Shown here piece by piece: positions 57,051 through 64,000 of a DNA stretch of 64,000 nucleotides. Numbering within the stretch: the stretch's first letter is position 1; each line of letters starts with the position of its first letter. The notes beneath the pieces are model-generated. The model was not told the DNA's origin, made no database searches, and worked only from the letters and a program-made list of their open reading frames with translations. Position numbers and translations under genes: made by a program. This DNA comes from Nymphaea colorata. Its lineage: Eukaryota; Streptophyta; Magnoliopsida; Nymphaeales; Nymphaeaceae. The DNA is taken from contig NC_045139.1 of NCBI RefSeq assembly GCF_008831285.2, positions 15,978,354 through 16,042,353 on the forward strand. The letters are read 5' to 3'.

Positions 57051-59116
57051 CTCCCAGAAAAAGTTTACATTTTTTCTTATGACAAAGGGATGAGTTGATC
57101 GATCATTAGCGTTCGACTCGCTTCATTATCTAAATAATTAGTACTTGAGCATGAATTAAGATTTTTTCACCTTTAATTTTGACTTTTCTGGAAAAAAAAT
57201 GCCATTTACCTTGTCCTTACTCATATTGATTTAACCTGAACACAATTGACAATTTGCCCTTCTAAATCTATATCATATCCAAATCCGCTTTGTAAATTTA
57301 CAATCTGAATTCTATCCATATTGGACTTTTAAATTCACATCCTGAATCTAAATCCGACTTTTATGTGCACGGTTGAATGCGAACCTTATTATGATATGTT
57401 ACAGCTAATTTCCAAAATGTATGGATACTAAATACTGCATTTGTTGAAAGCAAATATGAATGCATATCTCATCGGATGTTTATAACTTAAAACCGAACTC
57501 AATTTCAATCGGATGTCATTTCTTAAATCCAAATCTGGTTTCTTGAAACAAATGTTTTTTTATATCTATGTTTTTAAACGAATTTGTTCATATATTAATC
57601 CGAAGTGCCGGAGGAGAGTACCGAAATTTGAAAAAATAAAAACAAAAGGGGAGAGTACCGAAATATCTGATAAATTAAAGACTACAGGAGAAAATCTCCC
57701 ATATTTTAGTAGCTTTCAAGTGGGGCAAGTAACGGTTGGCAGTGGTTTGCAGTCGACGTCACCCGCTCGATGATGAGTCCGTTTTTTGACATTTTCTTGA
57801 AAAAGTGAGGTGGGAGCGAAAAAGTCATTTCTTGTTTTTGGAAAAGCAAGTTGACTTGCCTTTTTCACTTGCAACATCTTGGAGGAAGAATGCGGGCTGT
57901 CACGCTTTATATTATATTCCTAGACGTAGAAACGTCAAGCTCAACAATTTTATTAAATCATGTTACAAACTTGGGATTAACATTTAATTTGCTTTATCAA
58001 AGCTCATTTGGTAGTAAGGTTTTGGTTTTTATTATAGTTTTTGCCATCATTAAGGCCCTCTTACATTTTAAGATTTCAATGATGTTGATTTGATTGCACT
58101 TACCCAACCTTAATCGTAATTTTATATATATATACTTACTATTTAGCTTAATAGTAGAGAAATTTGGTCCTGAGAATTCATTTGAGAGGAGATAATTGAA
58201 ACGATCTCTCTCTCTCTCTTTATTCAATGATCAACATTAAAAATTCAATTAAATTTAAGTTAGTTCTTGTTTGGCACTCAAAATTATCACTCAGCATGAT
58301 GTAGACCATGACCTTATATGGACGTAGACGGTTCATATTTGATCTAGTATTCAATTTCAATTTGAACTCAAATAGTTGAATGCTATAGGAAAATTCACAT
58401 GTAGTTACTTATATGGTTTAAATATGGTATAAACTTTTCCTTACCAAATCCAAATAATTACCTAAGTTCATGAATGTCTTAATTGGACTATATGTAAAAA
58501 ATTAGATACGATTTTTTTTTCTTCACATATTTCAGTATTCTAATATGAAACTAGTTCCACGTATTAACCGATATCCAAATATTTAGCTCTCGACTTTGTT
58601 GAAATCACCTGAGTATAAGGGATTTTTTGTTGTAGTTTATTTATTGGAGAGATGGAAATTATATAAAGCTTCCTGAAAGTTTAAGTACAATTTCAAACTA
58701 TTTGGACTTGTTTGAAAGCTTGTTAACTTATATTTTGAAAGGAAAACATCTGAATCACATTGAAAGAATTCGTCCCCCCAAAGATAGAACTTTTGCTAAA
58801 ATATGAGCGGGTTTGGCCCCACCCTGAAGGTGCTCGAACGCTCGACCGTCAACTGCCGAATCGTCTTCGGAGAGATGCAAAGGTTGCGTGCTCTTCCATC
58901 TTCCCTGATGGTGGCGGTCAGAAAATTCCCAAAAATTTAGGGAGAAAGTAAAGTCTTGGGCGTTGTTCTTCCACTTTCTCTCTCTCCTGTCTTCTTCTTC
59001 CGAGTTACCTTCTCTTCTCCTGCTTCCAATCGAGATGGTAAAACTTGTTTCATGGTCCGTCGATCTTACCAATCCCTTATAGAGGCACTGGGCCTTCTCT
59101 GTGTCCACCAGAAGCC
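57051..59116. other. Spacer upstream of the right-hand gene
   Basis: Positions 57200-57540 hold an inverted copy of the dispersed AT-rich repeat. Positions 58770-59116 become GC-richer and contain CT-rich leader-like sequence for the gene starting at 59117. No other exon is seen. Confidence 0.45.
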
Positions 59117-62100
59117 ATGCCCACTTTCACTTCCATTGCCCTCGACAGGCTTCTGGAGCTCGACACCACCACCACCAACAACAACAGGGGCAGCCCGAAG
59201 AAGAACCAAGCGCCCCCGTCAAGGCCCCCTGTTCCGATAAAGGCGGAGAGGAGGCCGATTCCCCTGCCACCTCGACGGAAGGTAGCATCCGCCACCGCCT
59301 TCCCTTCCCCTGCTCTTTACAAGACCCCTGAGACCACCCCCGTCCCGGACTCCCCTTCTTCGTTCCCTCCCTCCCCTTACGTCGTCAATCATAAGAGACG
59401 CGGTCCTCGCCTCCTCAAGGCACAAAAGAATGACGTTGATCGCGTGGGCACCCCCGGGGTGGCGGACAGCGCCGAATCGAAGGACTCGCGTGGGGTTGGT
59501 GGAGATCCCCTGAAGGGGTTGGACCAAGGCGCTAATCTTGATGATACTTCCGACGCTGGTCCTGCCGTTGTGAACTTCTGCGATGACCGGGGGAAAATGG
59601 TTAATGGGCACCTTGGGTGTCTGGCCTCCGATTCGGAACGAGCCAATGGGTTTTCTGATAATGCTGTGGAATCTCGTAATTCGGTTTCTGGTTCAGGAGA
59701 TGTGCGGGAAGAGGGTGGTGGTGCAGCCGATGCGTTGCAGAAGTTTCAGACGTCTATGAACGGCGAATTCTTCGATGCTTACGAAGGTATAGTACTACAG
59801 GGGTTTTTCAGACTATAAGTTTCCTATTCCTTCTGCTGTTTTTTAGATTTTTCGATGCCTTTGGGTCGTTGAGCTTTTTAAAAAACTTATTCATTTGACG
59901 TAGTCAGGACGATGCAAATGGAAAGCTTGTTTTTCATTAAACAAATAATGAATAGAATGTGAAAAGAAACGGGTGGTTTCTTGTTATGGCCCATGCAAGC
60001 ACCCATCTACTCGCCAAATAAACGTTATGCAGAGTTTCAATTTTTAATGTCTGAAGACGCTTCCAAAAATGGACATCTTTCGAGTTCTCAATGAAGAGAA
60101 ACTTTTGCTGATTTTGCCATGTCATTAAATTCCTCGGCCAAGTCATTTGTTAGAACATAAACATGAAATTACTTCCGTCCGACTGAGTTCATTTGAATCT
60201 ACAGAATTTATGCTTGTTGTCTATTATTTTACAACCTTCTATGTCCCTTGGAACATCCGTATGCATTGAGTACACCTTATTGATATGTATTAATATGTAT
60301 GTATCTCTACTGAATATGAACTGTTTGGTACTTTAATCTCCTTCAGAAACCTTTTCAACTTGGAAAATATTGACATTCATAATATGTAGGATCATTAGTT
60401 TCACAAACGATAGGTGGAAGTTTCTCATACTGTAGGTGCACGTCAGGAACTTGGAGTTAGAGTAGCTAAAAGTAGACTAGGAGAACAAAATGGATATATT
60501 TCTCTCACATGGAAAATATTCCTGATTGAAGGCACCCTCGTTGGTTAGGGCCCATATCGACCGGCAGAATCAATATAAATTTCGTTTTGAGTTCTAGCAA
60601 TAATAAGGATGATCCTCATGGTTTGCTCATCAACAGTCTGTACACGATGATATTTGATGGTTACATAGATGTTGCTGGTCATGGGCCGTCAAAGGAACAA
60701 AGCATTTCTGATGATGCAGATTCATGGTAAGAATTATGCTGTTTGAACAAAATTTTTACGTTTGAGATTGAAAGGTTTTTATGGTACAATTAGTAAGGAT
60801 TGAAACCAGCTGTGCTGTCTATGACTCTGTATCAAACTGCAAGTGATATCAAGATCTGAGGATCACTATTCATTCTAGGCCTCTGAAAGAATTACTACAA
60901 AATGACACAATCCTATATGAAACTGCTTGAGAGAAAGTTAGTTCAAAAATTCAGGATTCATATGCTAGAGAACCTGTTTTCTTCTCCAATTTGAGTTTTG
61001 CTCATGCCTCAAATGAATTCAAGAATATATTCAGAAAAATTCTGACCTACCTTACATTTTGTCAATAATGTTAAGAAGACAGCAAGGACATAGATTCATG
61101 CAGCCAATGACTACCAATAAGAAATTGATGGGCCTACAAATCATTTGCCTATGAAGAATTGAGAAATGTATGGGAAAAATGATATCTGTAGCATTTCTAG
61201 TAAACTACAGTGCACGTTTTCTTCTTGTAGGAAGGAGGAATTTTAGGGGTCTGATTGCATGGACTTGGTTACTCTGCCTAGAGGCTGAAGAGAGAACTGG
61301 GCCATTTTAAACTGACTTTTATCATAACTTGAGCTTGTGGTGAAAGTAGCAAGTAAAGAGGTGTCGTGAGCTATTATACTACTTTGGTCACTGTGAATCT
61401 GGAGTCCAGATTTCAAATACCTGGAGCAAAGTCTACAGCATATAGAAAGATCTGCTCCATCTGGTAATTCATTTGTGCGCATTAATCTTTATATTCATGG
61501 AAGGCCAGAATTATGCTGAACATGAACTATGATGTTTTTTTTGGCACTGCTGTGTTGGACACTTGGGATCCTCACCTGGGTGCTTCCAATCTTGAGATGT
61601 CTAAGGGTGGATGAGCTCATCTGTTGGTATGGATAAGCTCACCTACCGTAACCCTCATAATCAATACGAGGGTCTCACTTGGAATGTACTTTTTATATAG
61701 CAGAATTGGGGCCATGGATGGATCTGCTCCTTTAAGATATGCAGTGTGTAGTATGAGTTGATAGTCACAATCAGTGAACCACTTTCACTGGATTGTTTGC
61801 TGTGTCAAGAAGATGAGGTCCATGCTGCTAACAGCAGTGAAATGCACTGCGGGAAGGAAACATTCATACCTTAATTGATTCTGTAAGTCTTTGGAAATCG
61901 TTCAAGTTGGTGTGGCCTTGATCGGCAGCAGTTCAATCCATCAGCATGTCTACCACAACTCTGGAAGGGGCTATGAAATGGAGGCTAAATTTGGTGTTGC
62001 TTAACTTATACCTGATTGGTGATCTGATAAGAACAGATACTTTGGCCCATTCTTTGAAGAGAAAATGGAAAAACATGGCTCTACAGCATGCCAGGGGAAT

Positions 62101-63910
62101 ACCTTTTTCTTGGCTAAATTAGTGTGGCTAAATTCGTATGTATCATGGTTGGGTCTCCCTAGAAGTAAGTCACATGCCGCTGGATGCTTTCAATTTTATC
62201 TTATTTATCGGTCACGACTTGACAGTTTCAAACTTTCTTGTCTCAGTTTGCATCTATCATGAACATGACTGGCTATAAAAATATTGTTCCTAATTATCTG
62301 AGCCTAATGGAAAATTCTAATGCAGTTTGCCTTCTGATATGTGGCATCAGTCACTGAAGGACAGGTCTCACAAACTTGTACAAGACAACCTTTTGATGGT
62401 TTTAGGTACTATTTGTTTTTTTCATAGAGTGACCATTTGACTGAATAGAACAGAACAGTACCCAAATTGTAGCTGACTACTCTTGTTAGATTAGTTTAGT
62501 CACTTTAACATCTTGTGTAAATGAGGAAAAGAAAGGGATATCTTCCAATGTTATGTCAAAACATTGTAAAAATGAAAGAAAATGGATACATGACATTTCC
62601 CCGTGTCAATGAGAGCAGAAAGTAAAAAAGGGAAATCAACTTATATCCTACCGAGTCAGAAGAGTGAAGACCACAAATAACAAACAATGAAACAAAACCT
62701 GACTATCAAAATGTTCAAACAGCCCTTACAAATGAAATGTTTTGACAAACTGGCCTAGGGTCTTGGAAGGTCACAAATTGGACTCTAGAGTAGTTCACTA
62801 GCTGCAGTGCACAACTGTTATCCTATAGCATCAATATTCTGGTGCATAATCTTGGGGTTTTCCCGTGGCATTCTTGTACCATAAAGTCTTTTACTATACG
62901 TTCTTTTACAGCACTCAGTTTGGATGAATGATGATGTTTGATTTTGGGCAAAAATGAGCAAGAGAGTGAAATGGTATATGCACGAAAAGAGAGAGAGAGA
63001 GAGAGATGATGATGATGATATTTGCTCGTGGAAAATGAGCAAGAGTAGGAACTAATATATGTCCAAATAGAGAGAAAGAGGATCATCCGTCATCCTTACC
63101 CACATCAAACATGCATCGTCCAGATATCATGATGGTGAGGTTTTCTGTCCCGTATTTTTCTTACGAAATTTAGGTAAACACGATACCTGCAAAACTGAAA
63201 TTTTGAATTAACCTGTTTGAAAACAGGGAGCCATCAACGATTGTCGGTTGTTCTCTATCAATTATATCTGACCAGTTTTAATTTTGTATATGAAAATGTG
63301 ATCTTTTGGACTGGTTTAGAACTATTAACAATTCTGTAAATTTCCTGAAGCATGATGGGGATATTCATTTTTAATATGTACAACCTGTTAAATTGGAGAC
63401 TTATTAATTATTATGTTTGTTATCTTTTGCATTCTTACATGGATATCTTAATGGTTTTGCCTTCAGAGCTCTCCAGTGATGGTGCGTCCACGCCGGTGCC
63501 AAGTTTCTTTGATCTGGATAAAGAACTACGAGAGATACGAATAAATCTGTTGACGGAAATTGAGAGACGGAAACAGGCTGAGGAGGCTCTTAGTCATATG
63601 AAAAGCCAATGGGCCAGGGTTGCTGAGCAATTTTCACTTGCAGGGATTACATTTCCTGCAGCTTCAGCCACCGTTGATGAAAGTGGTGGGCTTGAGGACC
63701 TTGGTCCTATTGAAAACCTTCATAACCAGATCTTTGTAGCAAGATTTGTATCAAATTTGATCGGAAGGGGCTGTGCTCGTGCTGAAATAGAGCAGGAAAT
63801 GGAATCTCGAATTGAATCTAAGAATTTTGAGATCAGTAGACTAAAGGATAGGATTCAATATTATGAAGCTGTGAATCACGAGATGTCTCAAAGGAATCAG
63901 GAGGCTCTAG
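59117..63910 (+). CDS. Conserved plant coiled-coil protein of unknown function, 5' part (exons 1-2)
   Basis: Exon 1 is 59117-59786 (223 codons plus 1 nt) and exon 2 is 63467-63910; the gene continues past the window. The split codon joins as GA(A) G|AG CTC, giving DAYEELSSDG. The start MPTFTSIALDRLLELD is the first ATG in frame; the longer frame upstream begins with a non-ATG codon. Residues about 20-105 are Pro/Arg-rich (PLPPRRK, SFPPSPYVVNHKRRGPRLLK). The middle is low complexity and acidic. Exon 2 has a predicted coiled coil (LDKELREIRINLLTEIERRK), then VARFVSNLIGRG and a second helix (MESRIESKNFEISRLKDRI) ending YYEAVNHEMSQRNQEA. I recall this arrangement from uncharacterised proteins across land plants whose C-terminus carries basic and hydrophobic, possibly membrane, segments; that part is outside this window. 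Function unknown. Another exon inside the 3.7-kb intron cannot be excluded. Confidence 0.85.
59787..63466 (+). other. 3.7-kb intron 1 of the right-hand gene
   Basis: GT-AG intron (donor GTATAG, acceptor TTCAG). It is AT-rich without a recognisable exon or complete transposon. A GA-rich/(GAT)n tract is at about 62990-63020. It is much longer than the other introns of this window, so insertion of now-unrecognisable elements is plausible. Confidence 0.6.
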
Positions 63911-64000
63911 GTAAGTTTGCTTTGGTATACTATGTTGAACAAATAACGGGGCGCTGAAATGCATACTATGAATTGTTTGGGATCTAATTTTTGCCATTCT

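Overview
This is plant nuclear DNA, almost certainly from a flowering plant. Every recognisable gene is a plant family member split by spliceosomal introns. The spacers are long, AT-rich and full of (TA)n/(CT)n microsatellites, small inverted-repeat transposons and LTR debris. I cannot resolve the species. Seven genes can be supported from exon structure and family motifs. All exon joins were chosen by reading frame, phase and family colinearity; none is backed by transcripts.

Layout, left to right. (1) Two class III secretory peroxidase genes lie in the same orientation on the minus strand. The first (762-2249) shows only exons 1-2 because its 3' half is off the left edge. The second (9019-11915) is complete with the classic four exons and codes for 318 aa. 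(2) Positions 12-20 kb are a gene-free transposon zone. It holds a 342-bp and a 407-bp hAT-like MITE, each with a perfect 8-bp target duplication, and a 2.78-kb solo-LTR-like element with a 5-bp duplication. (3) A seven-exon TruA-family tRNA pseudouridine synthase with an organelle-type N-terminus lies on the plus strand (20780-26581). (4) A three-exon, 80-aa HIG1-domain (hypoxia-responsive type) mitochondrial membrane protein is at 29932-30403 (+). A six-exon neprosin-domain (DUF239) secreted protein is at 31900-34809 (-). (5) Positions 35-43.5 kb are mostly empty except for a large inverted repeat. (6) A four-exon HLH-like/ACT-domain putative regulator is at 43564-45026 (+). (7) Positions 45-59 kb are gene-poor. 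They hold a CACTA-like transposon end, a 177-bp-period duplication, a third hAT-like MITE and an LTR-related fragment. (8) The first two exons of a conserved plant coiled-coil protein of unknown function start at 59117 (+) and run off the right edge.

The genes do not form a pathway or cluster apart from the peroxidase pair. I found no evidence of a new multi-gene system. The points most worth a second look are two frame-enforced GC-AG introns (one next to a 33-nt microexon), the three MITEs with clear target duplications, two inverted repeats able to form long hairpins, an internally duplicated acidic insert in the pseudouridine synthase, and a weak candidate for a small secreted cysteine-containing peptide.
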